NCBI RefSeq assembly: GCF_000011065.1
Contig: NC_004663.1
Span: 6,138,001-6,202,000, forward strand
Direction of reading: 5' to 3'
DNA length: 64,000 nucleotides
Source of the DNA: Bacteroides thetaiotaomicron VPI-5482
GTDB lineage: Bacteria > Bacteroidota > Bacteroidia > Bacteroidales > Bacteroidaceae
Shown here: positions 34,849-44,841 of the stretch, piece after piece
Layout of the letters: each line of letters begins with the position of its first letter
How positions within the stretch are numbered: position 1 is the stretch's first letter
Translations under genes and position numbers: made by a program
Notes under the pieces: generated by a model
Told to the model about the DNA's origin: nothing
The model's database searches: none
What the model saw: the letters and a program-made list of their open reading frames with translations, nothing else

Positions 34849-35874
34849 ATGGATTGCAAAATAGACATTATTCCGCGGGTGCTTCATTTCAAGCAGCCGG
34901 CCGGAACTTCACGAGGCACATACACAACGCGAAAAGTCTGGTATCTTCATTTTACTGCTCCCGAATTTCCCAATTGGGTAGGGATCGGGGAGTGCGCTCC
35001 TCTGCCAAATCTTAGCTGTGATGATCTTCCCGATTACGAGGAAGTGCTGGCTAAAATCTGCCGGCAGGTAGAGAATCAGGGAGGTAAGCTGGACATGGAA
35101 GCTCTATGCAAGTACCCTTCCATCCTTTTTGGCTTGGAGACAGCCATTCGTCACTTTTTTGAAGGAAGCTGGGCTTTGTGGGATACACCCTTCTCACGTG
35201 GGGAAGCAGGTATTCCGATAAACGGGCTTATCTGGATGGGTGACTTCAATAGAATGCTTGCTCAGATAGAGAAGAAGATGGAGGCGGGATTCCGCTGTAT
35301 AAAGTTGAAGATCGGTGCCATCAACTTTGAAGAAGAACTGGCTTTACTCCAACATATCCGCTCTCACTATTCTTCTAAAGAAATAGAATTGCGTGTAGAT
35401 GCCAACGGAGCATTCTCACCAACAGATGCGATGGAGAAATTGAAACGCTTGTCCGAACTGGACTTACATTCGATAGAACAGCCCATTCGTGCCGGACAAT
35501 GGGAAGAAATGGCACGTCTTACTTCCGAATCTCCTTTGCCGATAGCTTTGGATGAGGAACTGATAGGCTATAATACCTGGGAAGAAAAGCAAAGATTACT
35601 TTCGGCTATCCGTCCGCAATATATTATTATCAAACCTTCTCTTCATGGCGGATTAGCCGGTGGCGAGGAGTGGATTGCAGAAGCGGAGAAACTGAATATC
35701 GGTTGGTGGATAACTTCTGCTCTGGAGTCTAATATCGGTCTGAATGCTATCGCTCAATGGTGTGCTACTTTTCAGAATCCATTGCCGCAAGGGTTAGGCA
35801 CCGGGTTACTCTTTACAGATAATGTAGAGATGCCTCTTGAAATCAGAAAAGATTGTTTGTGGTTTTGTAAATGA
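34849..35874 (+). CDS. menC: o-succinylbenzoate synthase MenC
   Basis: 341 residues of the enolase superfamily, dehydrating SHCHC to o-succinylbenzoate. CIKLKIGA carries the catalytic Lys, RVDANGAF and SIEQP supply metal ligands Asp and Glu, LDEEL the third ligand, and IIKPSLHGG the second Lys. In pathway order it acts before MenE and MenB. menE starts inside its last codons (4-nt overlap). Confidence 0.94.
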   Translation: MDCKIDIIPRVLHFKQPAGTSRGTYTTRKVWYLHFTAPEFPNWVGIGECAPLPNLSCDDLPDYEEVLAKICRQVENQGGKLDMEALCKYPSILFGLETAIRHFFEGSWALWDTPFSRGEAGIPINGLIWMGDFNRMLAQIEKKMEAGFRCIKLKIGAINFEEELALLQHIRSHYSSKEIELRVDANGAFSPTDAMEKLKRLSELDLHSIEQPIRAGQWEEMARLTSESPLPIALDEELIGYNTWEEKQRLLSAIRPQYIIIKPSLHGGLAGGEEWIAEAEKLNIGWWITSALESNIGLNAIAQWCATFQNPLPQGLGTGLLFTDNVEMPLEIRKDCLWFCK

Positions 35875-36977
35875 TGATATTCGACCGACAAAAACAGCGT
35901 TTGTTGCTGGAGGGAAAGGAATATACTCCGGGCGATATACATAGCCTTGTAGCAGAAGGTGAGGGAAACCACCCTTCTGCTATATGGGACTTGTATCTTT
36001 TTCTAAACGAATGGTTTAATGATGATCCTGTGATCACTGTACATACTTCCGGTTCTACGGGGGCACCTAAAGAATTGCTTGTTCGCAAAGATCAGATGAT
36101 ACAGAGTGCACGCCTGACTTGTGAGTTTCTGGATTTAAAGCAGGGTGAAACGGCATTATTGTGTATGAACCTTCGCTATATCGGGGCGATGATGGTAGTC
36201 GTCCGTTCTTTGATTGCCGGGTTGAATCTTATAGTACGTCGGGCTTCCGGTCATCCATTGGCAGATGTGGACACTCCTTTAAGGTTTGCGGCTATGGTGC
36301 CTTTGCAGGTGTATAATACATTTCAGATACCCGAAGAGAAAGAGAAATTAAAGCAAACGGAGATTTTAATTATAGGAGGCGGAGCAGTTGACAAGGCTTT
36401 AGAGGAAAAAATCAGAAATCTGTCCAATGCTGTTTATTCAACTTACGGGATGACGGAAACCCTTTCTCACATCGCTCTTCGCCGTCTGAATGGCGCAGCA
36501 GCATCCGATCGTTATTATCCTTTTTCATCCGTAGAGTTGTTTTTGTCTTCAGAAAATACTTTGATGATTAATGCTCCGCTTGTTTGCGATGATACTCTGC
36601 AGACAAATGATATTGCCCGCATTTATCCGGACGGTAGTTTTACGATTCTGGGAAGAAAGGATAATGTAATCAATAGCGGAGGAATTAAAGTGCAGGCAGA
36701 AGAGATCGAAAGGTTACTTCAGTCGTCTATCCCTGTACCGTTTGTGATCACTTCCGTTCCGGATCGGCGTTTGGGGCAGGCTGTTACTTTATTGATAGAA
36801 GGGCAGATGGAGATAAGTGCGCTAGGGACTAAATTGGAATCAGTCTTAGCATCTTATTATCGTCCTAAATATATTTATACGGTAAATCATATTCCTCAAA
36901 CGGGAAATGGGAAGATTAATCGTAAAGAGTGCCGTGTTTTAGCAGAGAGCTTACAGTTGCTCGGGAGACAGGAATAA
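35871..36977 (+). CDS. menE: o-succinylbenzoate-CoA ligase MenE
   Basis: 368 residues, an AMP-forming acyl-CoA ligase. VHTSGSTGAPKELLVRKDQM is the P-loop-like motif. YSTYGMTETLSHIALR is the adenine/substrate motif, ILGRKDNVINSGGIKVQAEE the hinge and A8 region, and TGNGKINRKE contains the C-terminal catalytic Lys. It is short against typical 450-500 residue ligases, common for Bacteroides MenE. It closes the operon, and its last 27 nt overlap the 3' end of the convergent sigma gene. menA, menG and menH are not in this window. Confidence 0.94.
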   Translation: MMIFDRQKQRLLLEGKEYTPGDIHSLVAEGEGNHPSAIWDLYLFLNEWFNDDPVITVHTSGSTGAPKELLVRKDQMIQSARLTCEFLDLKQGETALLCMNLRYIGAMMVVVRSLIAGLNLIVRRASGHPLADVDTPLRFAAMVPLQVYNTFQIPEEKEKLKQTEILIIGGGAVDKALEEKIRNLSNAVYSTYGMTETLSHIALRRLNGAAASDRYYPFSSVELFLSSENTLMINAPLVCDDTLQTNDIARIYPDGSFTILGRKDNVINSGGIKVQAEEIERLLQSSIPVPFVITSVPDRRLGQAVTLLIEGQMEISALGTKLESVLASYYRPKYIYTVNHIPQTGNGKINRKECRVLAESLQLLGRQE

Positions 36978-37520
36978 TAAAAACAGCGGGAGGTAATCTT
37001 TCAACTCGTTCCGCAGGAGTTCCATTGTTTTTTGTTTATACCGATTAATGGATTTTACGCTGAGATTCATTTCTTCGGCAATTTCCGCATGTGTTTTGCC
37101 TTCAAAGAAACTTTTCATAAATACGGTGCGATAGTTTTCCGGAAGCTTATTTAATGTTTCGTATAGCATTCGGTATAACTCATCAAGTGTATATACACTA
37201 TCTGTTTCTGTTTCATATAGAGGAGCTTTCTTTTGGATATTTTCGGCATAACTCCATTCATACTCCTGATGTTTCAGAAAGTTCAAACAGCTGTTTTTTA
37301 CACACATTTTTATATATCCCAATGCTGTCTCTGATTGCAAATCGAAAGAGTCGGTATCCAACTTGTCCCATAGGGAGGTGAATACATCCGAAACAATGTC
37401 CTCGCGGACTTCTTTATCATCTACAAATCTTTTTGCATACAGGCAGAAAGGGGCATAATAATCCTCGTAAAGTTGTTTGAAAGCTCTTTCTTTAGTCTGT
37501 CTGGAAAAAGATATTTTCAT
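36951..37520 (-). CDS. ECF sigma factor (FecI-like) of the second glycan locus
   Basis: 189 residues. Region 2 is KERAFKQLYEDYYAPFCLYA and VREDIVSDVFTSLWDKL; region 4 is LPENYRTVFMKSFFEGKTHA and EIAEEMNLSVKSINRYKQKT. The hydrophobic tail (LPLFLLFLSPEQL) is typical of Bacteroides FecI-type sigmas. It is divergent from the fecR gene at 37745, its presumed antagonist, with the SusC/SusD genes beyond as presumed targets. The last 27 nt overlap menE in convergent orientation. Confidence 0.93.
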   Translation of the reverse strand: MKISFSRQTKERAFKQLYEDYYAPFCLYAKRFVDDKEVREDIVSDVFTSLWDKLDTDSFDLQSETALGYIKMCVKNSCLNFLKHQEYEWSYAENIQKKAPLYETETDSVYTLDELYRMLYETLNKLPENYRTVFMKSFFEGKTHAEIAEEMNLSVKSINRYKQKTMELLRNELKDYLPLFLLFLSPEQL

Positions 37521-37553
37521 TATTTTGAGATTCTGTAGTTTTTCATTTTACTG

Positions 37554-37561
37554 CAAATATA
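37554..37561 (-). promoter_or_regulatory. -7 element for the ECF sigma gene
   Basis: On the minus strand TATATTTG (37561-37554) matches TAnnTTTG 33 nt upstream of the sigma start. The -33 box is not clear. Confidence 0.5.
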
Positions 37562-37666
37562 TAATAAGAAAATCAGCATTTCCTAAAATTTTCTTTCTTT
37601 TTTTGTTTTTGGTATGAAGCTGTGGAAAATAAGATAGCTTAAAAAATAAAATAAAAAAAAGTATGT

Positions 37667-37676
37667 TATACCTGTC
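37667..37676 (+). promoter_or_regulatory. TATACCTGTC element upstream of fecR (copy 1)
   Basis: TATACCTGTC lies 68 nt before the fecR start. The same 9-mer TATACCTGT recurs before the second fecR (59549) and the second susC (60687). A promoter element read by the ECF sigma factors is the simplest guess. Confidence 0.45.
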
Positions 37677-37744
37677 CCTTTTCGATTACCTCAGTTGTAC
37701 TATTAGTGTAATTGCAATTAAAAGATAAGATTTTGAAAGAGAAT

Positions 37745-38668
37745 ATGGAAAATATGAATCCGGAATCATTGCTCCGAAAAGCGCAGGCATTAGGAGAGGA
37801 TATTAAGGAAATGGAGTCTATTGATGTAATGGGTGCCTATCAACAAGCACAGACCCAAATAAAGACAAACAGAAGAAGGAGTATGTATAATCAGTTGATG
37901 CGTTATGCTGCATTCTTGACTATACCTTTATTACTTTCTTCTTTGATTTTGGGATATTTATATTGGGGAGCAACGGATACTGAAGAGAAGTATGCAGAAG
38001 TCATGGCGGCTACAGGTTCAGTCATTCGTTACGAACTTCCTGACCATTCGGTTGTCTGGTTAAACTCCGGTAGTACTTTACGTTATCCTACCGTTTTTAA
38101 GAAAGATAATCGTAATGTTGAATTAAAAGGTGAAGCCTATTTTGAAGTAGAAGCGGACAGGAAACGGCCTTTTTACGTCAATACTCCTGCCGGGTTAAGT
38201 GTCTATGTGTACGGAACCAAATTTAATGTGAATGCTTACGAAGATGATAATAGTATAGAAACGGTATTAGAAAAGGGTAAAGTAAACGTTATTTCACCGG
38301 ACGGAAAAACAACAGTTCAGTTAGCTCCAGGAGAACGATTGCTTTATAATAAGGTAGATCAGAAATTGTTGAAGGGAAAAGTGGATGTTTATGAAAAGGT
38401 GGCATGGAAAGACGGTAAGTTGATATTCCGCAATGCCGAGTTGGGTGAAATATTCAAACGGCTGGCACGGCATTTTAATGTAGATATTCAGTTTAATAAT
38501 ATATCGGGAAAAGAATATAAATATCGTGCGACCTTCCGTAATGAAACACTGCCACAGATATTGGATTATCTGGCTAAGTCTGCTGCCTTGAAGTGGAGAA
38601 CTGAGGAGGCGGTACAACAGGCAGATGATACATTCACAAAGAAAAAGATAATAGTAGATTTATATTAG
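37745..38668 (+). CDS. FecR family anti-sigma factor
   Basis: 307 residues from the ATG at 37745 (MENMNPESLLRKAQ); an upstream TTG at 37712 is open but less likely. A short cytoplasmic N-terminus is followed by one membrane helix (YAAFLTIPLLLSSLILGYLYW). The periplasmic FecR domain contains LPDHSVVWLNSGSTLRYP and GEAYFEVEADRKRPFYVNTP. A C-terminal STN-like DUF4974 domain (LGEIFKRLARHFNVDIQFNN) should contact the N-terminal domain of the SusC partner. It is divergent from its sigma gene and upstream of susC, the standard trans-envelope signalling layout. Confidence 0.93.
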   Translation: MENMNPESLLRKAQALGEDIKEMESIDVMGAYQQAQTQIKTNRRRSMYNQLMRYAAFLTIPLLLSSLILGYLYWGATDTEEKYAEVMAATGSVIRYELPDHSVVWLNSGSTLRYPTVFKKDNRNVELKGEAYFEVEADRKRPFYVNTPAGLSVYVYGTKFNVNAYEDDNSIETVLEKGKVNVISPDGKTTVQLAPGERLLYNKVDQKLLKGKVDVYEKVAWKDGKLIFRNAELGEIFKRLARHFNVDIQFNNISGKEYKYRATFRNETLPQILDYLAKSAALKWRTEEAVQQADDTFTKKKIIVDLY

Positions 38669-38720
38669 TAACCATAAAAATGAGAATAGCCTATGAGATA
38701 ACACAAAGATCGTAAAAAAA

Positions 38721-38760
38721 GGAAGAAAGCTGCTACCAACAGCTGTCTTCCCCCAATTTT
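38721..38760 (+). terminator. Hairpin between fecR and susC
   Basis: GGAAGA-A-AGCTG (38721-38732) pairs with CAGCT-G-TCTTCC (38740-38751), then CCCAATTTTT. It may end the fecR transcript or attenuate read-through, leaving susC to its own promoter in the 90 nt that follow. Confidence 0.6.
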
Positions 38761-38848
38761 TCAGATTCGCGGTAAGGAGTCTTGCAAACGCTAACCGGAA
38801 TCAAACCACAGTTCATTATAGTAATAAACTTTAGTTAACCGCAAATGT

Positions 38849-41800
38849 ATGAAAAAAAATCATTCATTTATTGCATTATATCCTAAATATGCTTTAAATC
38901 TAAAACTACCTTTAGTTATGAGGATTAGTCTGGCACTACTTTTTGCAGTCGTTTTACAACTATCTGCAGAGAATGGCTATGCTCAACGGACGCATGTTGC
39001 CATTTCTATGAACAATGTATCTGTAGAACAGGTACTGAATAAAATAGAAGAAGCTTCCGATTATGTTTTCCTTTACAATGACAAAACGATTCAGAAGAAT
39101 CGTATTGTTTCTGTGAGAAATAAATCAGGTAAGATTCTGGATATTCTAGATGATATTTTTAAGGGGACCGATATTACGTATACCGTAGTTGACAAGCAGA
39201 TTATTTTATCGACTAATAAAATGCAACTTGTTCAGCAGGAAGGACAAATCCAAATAAAAGGAGTTGTGAAAGATGCTGGCGGAGATCCCTTGATCGGTGT
39301 GAATGTGAAAGTGAAAGATTCTACGGTCGGTACTATCACCGATATAAACGGAAACTTTACGCTACAGACCAGGAAAGGAGATATTCTGGAAATTTCTTAT
39401 GTGGGATATGCCACGAAAACAGTAAAGGTACAGAATGCCCAAGTTCTGAATATTGTGCTGACAGAAGATACAGAAGTACTGAATGAAGTCGTTGTTACTG
39501 CATTGGGTATCAAGAAGGAAGCTAAATCTTTGTCATACAATGTACAGCAAGTAAGCAATGCCGAGATTACACGCATTGCAGATGCCAACTTCGTCAATAA
39601 TCTGAACGGTAAAGTTGCGGGTGTTACAATTAACTCATCTTCAGCTGGTGTCGGTGGCTCTTCACGTGTAGTGATGCGTGGAACCAAATCATTGAATGGT
39701 AATAACAATGCTCTTTATGTGGTTGATGGTATCCCGATGAGTGATATGAGTGCCGCTTCTACACAGCCTACGGACTCATACGAAGGTGCCGGTCAGTCCG
39801 GTGATCCTATTTCCGGTCTGAATCCCGAGGATATAGAGAGTATCTCTGTTTTGAGTGGACCGTCAGCTGCAGCTCTTTACGGTAGTGCCGCTGCCAATGG
39901 TGTTGTGATGATTACTACTAAAAAAGGTAGGGAAGGACGTACTTCAGTCAGCATATCCAATAATACGACTTTCTCCGCTCCTCTTGTCTTGCCCGAATTT
40001 CAAAATACTTATGGGCAGACAGAAGTGGGTAGTTACTACAGCTGGGGCAGTAAATTGAATACGCTGAGCAGCTATGATCCTAAAGACTTCTTTCAGACAG
40101 GTGTGAATGTAACAAATGCTGCCAGTCTTTCTACAGGTACTGACAAGAATCAGACTTACTTATCTTTAGGTACTACCAATGCCAAAGGTATTATCCATAA
40201 TAATGACTACGAACGTTACAATGTCACTGTCCGTAATGTTGCCAAGATGCTGAAAGATAAGCTGACTCTTGACCTGAGTTTTATGCTTAGCTCTGTAAAA
40301 GAACAAAATATGACCTCTCAGGGACTTTATTATAACCCGTTAGTACCTCTTTATCTATTTCCTGCGGGAGATGATTTCTCCAAAGTACAGGCATATCAGC
40401 GGTATGATTCGGAACGAAATTTACTGACTCAGTACTGGCCTTACAGCACAAGTCTGGCTTTACAGAATCCATACTGGATTACCGAGCATATTAAAATACC
40501 TAATCATAAGAACCGTTATATGGCAACTGCATCGGCAAAATATGAATTTGCTGACTGGATTAATGTAACAGCCCGTGCCAAAATGGACCGCAACAACGAA
40601 CGCCGTGAGCGCATGTATGATGCCGGAACAAATACTTTGTTTGCTTCTAAATACGGTTATTACTCCAAGAGTAATATCGAGAATCAACAGATATACGGTG
40701 AATTATTGCTGAATATTAATAAGTACTTTGTCGATAATACCCTAAATGTAACAGCTAATGTGGGTGGGAACTTTGAAAACAATGATTATCAGTCTGATTA
40801 TTTCGGAGGCAAACTGAAGTCGGTAGCCAACCTCTTTACTTTTGGCAACGTGGATACTTCAGAGAAGAATCTGGCCAACCAATATGGCTATCATTTGAAA
40901 AAACGCGCCATATTCGGTAGTGCTCAGATCGGTTACAAGTCTATGGCTTATCTGGATGTGACGGCTCGTAACGACTGGTCATCTACCTTCAAAGGGACGA
41001 ATACCGGTTCTTTCTTCTATCCGTCTATCGGTCTTTCGGGGATTATCACAGATATATTCCGTTGCAGTACGGATATTATGCCATACATGAAAGTACGTAT
41101 TTCTTATTCGGAAGTAGGTAATTCACCGGATGTATTTCTGGCTATTCCGACTTATGCGTTGGTTGATGGCGTTCCTGTTACTCAGTCCCGACGTCCTAAC
41201 CCCAATCTGAAGCCGGAACGTACCAAATCATGGGAAGCCGGATTTAACTTTGTCTTCTTCAAGAACCGTTTGAGATTGGATGGATCTATCTATCAGTCAC
41301 GTACCTACAATCAGTTCTTTGAACGTACCCTTTCTTCTACTACCGGCTATAAATCGGAAGTAGTCAATGGCGGTCGTGTAGATAATAAAGGTATCGAATT
41401 GTCTTTGCGCTTTGAGGACAAATGGGGAAATTTTGGCTGGAGTTCGTATCTGACCTATTCATTGAACCGAAATAAAGTGGTGGAATTGCTGCGCAACTAT
41501 GAAGATCCTTATACGCACGAACTTACTTCTTTGGATAGAATTGATATGGGCGGGACAAGTATGTATAAAATGATACTGACAGAAGGCGGATCTATCGGCG
41601 ATATTTATGTGAATACGCTTCGCACGGACGAACATGGAGCTATCTATGTCCATCCTTCGGACCAGGTTGTAGTTACTCAGCCTGATGAATTTGTAAAGGC
41701 TGGTAATAGTGCTCCTAAGTATAACCTCGGTTGGGGAAACACATTCAGTTACAAAGGGCTTTCATTGGGATTCCTGTTCACGGCACGTGTCGGTGGTGTA

Positions 41801-42217
41801 GTTGTATCACAGACACAGGCGACGATGGACGCATACGGCTCTTCAAAGGCTACAGCTATTGCCCGTGATAATGGCGGAGCCATTGTTAACGGTCGTCCAA
41901 TCGGTGCGGAAGATTACTATACGAAAATTGGAGGTGCAGGTGCTCAGGGTGGTATTGGTTCTATGTACACCTACAGTGCGACTAATGTCCGTTTGGCTGA
42001 GTTATCGTTAGGCTATGATATTCCTATCAACAAGTATGTGGACTGGATTAAGGGGTTGAACGTATCTTTCATCGGTAAGAATCTCTTTTTCCTTTATAGA
42101 AAAGCTCCGTTCGATCCGGAACTGACAGCAAGTACAGGCACTTACTTTCAAGGTATCGACATGTTTATGTCGCCAAGTCTGCGTAATTTGGGATTCTCTG
42201 TGAAAGTTAATTTCTAA
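38849..42217 (+). CDS. SusC-like TonB-dependent receptor with STN signalling domain
   Basis: 1122 residues, an outer-membrane glycan importer. A long signal region ends near ENGYAQ. An STN domain (VSVEQVLNKIEEASDYVFLY to QIILS, about 48-125) marks sigma/anti-sigma signalling. A CarboxypepD_reg-like repeat (IKGVVKDAGGDPLIGVNVKV) follows, then the TonB-box-like NEVVVTALG. The plug contains VVMRGTKSLNGNNNALYVVD and LSGPSAAALYGSAAANGVVM, and the 22-strand barrel ends SLRNLGFSVKVNF with a terminal Phe. Full length. susD follows after 24 nt. The substrate is not readable from sequence; GH18 and binding-protein neighbours suggest host N-glycans. Confidence 0.95.
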   Translation: MKKNHSFIALYPKYALNLKLPLVMRISLALLFAVVLQLSAENGYAQRTHVAISMNNVSVEQVLNKIEEASDYVFLYNDKTIQKNRIVSVRNKSGKILDILDDIFKGTDITYTVVDKQIILSTNKMQLVQQEGQIQIKGVVKDAGGDPLIGVNVKVKDSTVGTITDINGNFTLQTRKGDILEISYVGYATKTVKVQNAQVLNIVLTEDTEVLNEVVVTALGIKKEAKSLSYNVQQVSNAEITRIADANFVNNLNGKVAGVTINSSSAGVGGSSRVVMRGTKSLNGNNNALYVVDGIPMSDMSAASTQPTDSYEGAGQSGDPISGLNPEDIESISVLSGPSAAALYGSAAANGVVMITTKKGREGRTSVSISNNTTFSAPLVLPEFQNTYGQTEVGSYYSWGSKLNTLSSYDPKDFFQTGVNVTNAASLSTGTDKNQTYLSLGTTNAKGIIHNNDYERYNVTVRNVAKMLKDKLTLDLSFMLSSVKEQNMTSQGLYYNPLVPLYLFPAGDDFSKVQAYQRYDSERNLLTQYWPYSTSLALQNPYWITEHIKIPNHKNRYMATASAKYEFADWINVTARAKMDRNNERRERMYDAGTNTLFASKYGYYSKSNIENQQIYGELLLNINKYFVDNTLNVTANVGGNFENNDYQSDYFGGKLKSVANLFTFGNVDTSEKNLANQYGYHLKKRAIFGSAQIGYKSMAYLDVTARNDWSSTFKGTNTGSFFYPSIGLSGIITDIFRCSTDIMPYMKVRISYSEVGNSPDVFLAIPTYALVDGVPVTQSRRPNPNLKPERTKSWEAGFNFVFFKNRLRLDGSIYQSRTYNQFFERTLSSTTGYKSEVVNGGRVDNKGIELSLRFEDKWGNFGWSSYLTYSLNRNKVVELLRNYEDPYTHELTSLDRIDMGGTSMYKMILTEGGSIGDIYVNTLRTDEHGAIYVHPSDQVVVTQPDEFVKAGNSAPKYNLGWGNTFSYKGLSLGFLFTARVGGVVVSQTQATMDAYGSSKATAIARDNGGAIVNGRPIGAEDYYTKIGGAGAQGGIGSMYTYSATNVRLAELSLGYDIPINKYVDWIKGLNVSFIGKNLFFLYRKAPFDPELTASTGTYFQGIDMFMSPSLRNLGFSVKVNF

Positions 42218-42241
42218 TCAAACTTATAAATTGTAGAAGAT

Positions 42242-43837
42242 ATGATATTAAATAAAATACTATCATGGAACAAACTTTCCATTCTCGGGATATCTTTGAT
42301 GCTATTAAATAACATTTCGTGTATCGACTATGAGGATAACGTAAATCCGAATGAAGTCACCGAGGAAATGATGGAAGTAGACAACTTGAAGACGGGTGCT
42401 TTCTTTTCGCAAATGCTGCGTCGGGTTGTAATCATAAATGATGGCGACAAGCTCGACTCTGACTATCAGATTGCTCAGAACTTATCGCATGACCTTTATT
42501 CGGGCTATATTGCCGCTACCTTAGGATCTACCAATCATAACGGGCAGTATAACTTTCAGGAACAATGGGTGAATGCCACTTTTGATTATGCCTATACCGG
42601 AATTATGGCACCATGGCAAAGTATTCACAAAATAGCCACTGAACAGGAACTGCCGGAAGTTGACGCATTGGCTACCATCGTAAAGGTAGAAGGCATGCAC
42701 CGTATTGCTGATACATTTGGTCCTATTCCATATGTAAACTATGGCTCTTCCAGCTTATATGACGCATTGGATTTGGTTTATAATAAGTTTTTTGAAGAAC
42801 TGGATAATGCTATCGAAGTATTGAGCAATTATGTGAACGGAAATGTGGATGCTAAGCTGATGAGTGACTATGACTGTGTATATGGGGGGGACGTAGAGAA
42901 GTGGGTGAAGTTCGCCAACACACTGCGTTTGCGTCTTGCTATACGTGTTTCATATGCGAATCCCACACTGGCAGAAGCACAGGCAAAGAAGTCGATGGAA
43001 AACATGTTCGGCTTTATCGAAAGTAAAGCGGAACGTGCCGAACTTTCGCATAATTCATTGGAATATCATCATCCGTTGCACGAGATTGCCTATAACTTCA
43101 ATTCGGGTGACTGTCGTCCGGGTGCTACCATCGTAGCCTATTTGAACGGACTGAATGATTCGCGAATCAGCTCTTATTTTACAGCAGCCGATGACGGTGA
43201 ATATCATGGCGTACGTATTGGTATCACAACAAGCAATATGAGCAATTATCAAGGCAATAAAATCTCTAATCTGAATATTAACCGTGCTTCTACTCCGGTA
43301 GTATGGATGACGGCTGCCGAATCGTTCTTCCTGCGTGCCGAAGGTGCATTACGTGGCTGGGATATGGGTGGAACGGCCAAATCATTCTATGAGCAAGGTG
43401 TACGCATGTCGTTTGAGGAGAATAATGCCGCCGGTGTAGACGATTATTTGGCTGATCATACTTCGACTCCGGGTGCTTTTGCAGACAATGTGGGTAGTGA
43501 TAATTATACTTTCAGCAGCAGGGTTACTCCTGCATGGGATGATAATGCCGGATTTGAAGCTCAGTTGGAACGCATCATTACACAGAAGTGGATTGCCAAT
43601 TATCCCGACGGTCCCGAAGGCTGGAGTGAATATCGTCGTACAGGCTATCCGGAAGTTATTCCTGTAGTAAGAAACAGTAGTAATGGTACGATTGATACCC
43701 AGTTACAAGTCCGCCGTCTGCCTTATACACGCGACGAGAAGATCAACAATGCTAGCGGCGTTGCCAGTGGTATATCGGCTTTGGGTGGTCAGGATACGGG
43801 TGGAACTAAACTCTGGTGGGACAAAAAATCCCGATAA
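42242..43837 (+). CDS. SusD/RagB-like surface glycan-binding lipoprotein
   Basis: 531 residues with lipobox NNISC, belonging to the SusD-like group that begins YEDNVNPNEVTEEMM. Helical TPR-like segments include IVKVEGMHRIADTFGPIPYV and WVKFANTLRLRLAIRVSYAN. ESFFLRAEGALRGWDMG and IITQKWIANYPDGPEGWSEY are conserved late motifs. It should form the lid of the SusC barrel encoded just upstream. Confidence 0.94.
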   Translation: MILNKILSWNKLSILGISLMLLNNISCIDYEDNVNPNEVTEEMMEVDNLKTGAFFSQMLRRVVIINDGDKLDSDYQIAQNLSHDLYSGYIAATLGSTNHNGQYNFQEQWVNATFDYAYTGIMAPWQSIHKIATEQELPEVDALATIVKVEGMHRIADTFGPIPYVNYGSSSLYDALDLVYNKFFEELDNAIEVLSNYVNGNVDAKLMSDYDCVYGGDVEKWVKFANTLRLRLAIRVSYANPTLAEAQAKKSMENMFGFIESKAERAELSHNSLEYHHPLHEIAYNFNSGDCRPGATIVAYLNGLNDSRISSYFTAADDGEYHGVRIGITTSNMSNYQGNKISNLNINRASTPVVWMTAAESFFLRAEGALRGWDMGGTAKSFYEQGVRMSFEENNAAGVDDYLADHTSTPGAFADNVGSDNYTFSSRVTPAWDDNAGFEAQLERIITQKWIANYPDGPEGWSEYRRTGYPEVIPVVRNSSNGTIDTQLQVRRLPYTRDEKINNASGVASGISALGGQDTGGTKLWWDKKSR

Positions 43838-43879
43838 CAGGAGAATGGACATTGTTTAATTCTAAAAACACTAATTACG

Positions 43880-44821
43880 ATGAAAACAAAAATAACAGGT
43901 TTACTGACTTTCCTTATCGGAACATTCTTTTTCTATAGTTGTGATACCGATGTGGAAGCGTTAGAAATTCAGAAACTGAAAACATATGACGAGCAGTATT
44001 TTGAGAATCTGCGTGCTTTCAAGAAAAGCGATCATGAGATAAGTTATGCTTATTACGAAGCGTGGTCACCGATTGAAGGTGTGACCGGCTATAAAGATCC
44101 CGCGTCGTGGGGTGAACGTATGGTAGGACTGCCTGACAGTATAGATATTGTAAATCTTTGGATGGGAATACCGACAGCAGAGACACATCCGATAGCATAT
44201 GCGGATATGCAATACTGCCAGCGGAAATTGGGTACACGTTTTGTCATGCATGCCGATGCTTCTCATTACAGACACCAGTTTACCGTTGATGGGGTTGATT
44301 ATGATCTTAGCCAGAATAAGGACGATGAAGCGATGGCTGCATATGCAAAATGGATTGTGAATCAAGTGTTGGAACCGGGACTTGATGGAGTAGACGTTGA
44401 CTGGGAAGGTTGGAGTGGTTCCGATTTGGTCAGATTGATAAAGGAACTTGGCAAGTATTTTGGTCCTGAAGGCGAACAGCCGGATAAGTTGCTTATCGTT
44501 GACTACTTTAGTGGAACACCACCAACAGACATCATACCTTATTGTGATTATATCGTTCAACAGGCTTATAGTGATCAAGTGGGGTTCTTGACTCAACCCA
44601 GTAACTTTCCACCCGAGAAGATGATTTACTGCGAATCGTTCGGAGTATTCTATGCCGATGGGGGACAACTTATGAACTATGCACGTTGGGAACCGTCGAA
44701 AGGCCGTAAAGGCGGTTGTGGAGTATTCTACTTAGGAAGAAATTATTATTCTTCATCGGGTATACCTTATAATGAATTCCGGGAGGCTATTCAGATAATG
44801 AATCCTGCTGTAAATGAGTAA
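43880..44821 (+). CDS. GH18 family lipoprotein (endo-beta-N-acetylglucosaminidase type)
   Basis: 313 residues with lipobox FFYSC at residue 21. The GH18 signature D169-G-V-D-V-D-W-E176 is complete, with E176 the general acid, so activity is likely. This separates it from catalytically dead GH18 glycan-binding proteins. The YYEAWSPIEGVTGYKDPASW segment and the flanking LamG and discoidin lipoproteins resemble Bacteroides EndoF-type loci that cut the chitobiose core of N-glycans on the cell surface. Specificity is inferred. It lies 42 nt after susD in the same operon. Confidence 0.88.
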   Translation: MKTKITGLLTFLIGTFFFYSCDTDVEALEIQKLKTYDEQYFENLRAFKKSDHEISYAYYEAWSPIEGVTGYKDPASWGERMVGLPDSIDIVNLWMGIPTAETHPIAYADMQYCQRKLGTRFVMHADASHYRHQFTVDGVDYDLSQNKDDEAMAAYAKWIVNQVLEPGLDGVDVDWEGWSGSDLVRLIKELGKYFGPEGEQPDKLLIVDYFSGTPPTDIIPYCDYIVQQAYSDQVGFLTQPSNFPPEKMIYCESFGVFYADGGQLMNYARWEPSKGRKGGCGVFYLGRNYYSSSGIPYNEFREAIQIMNPAVNE

Positions 44822-44841
44822 ACAATGAATAAATAAGAATC

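Noticed and set aside
44066..44668. 200-codon frame opposite the GH18 gene
   Set aside because: Antisense to a region with an intact catalytic motif; no independent evidence of a gene.
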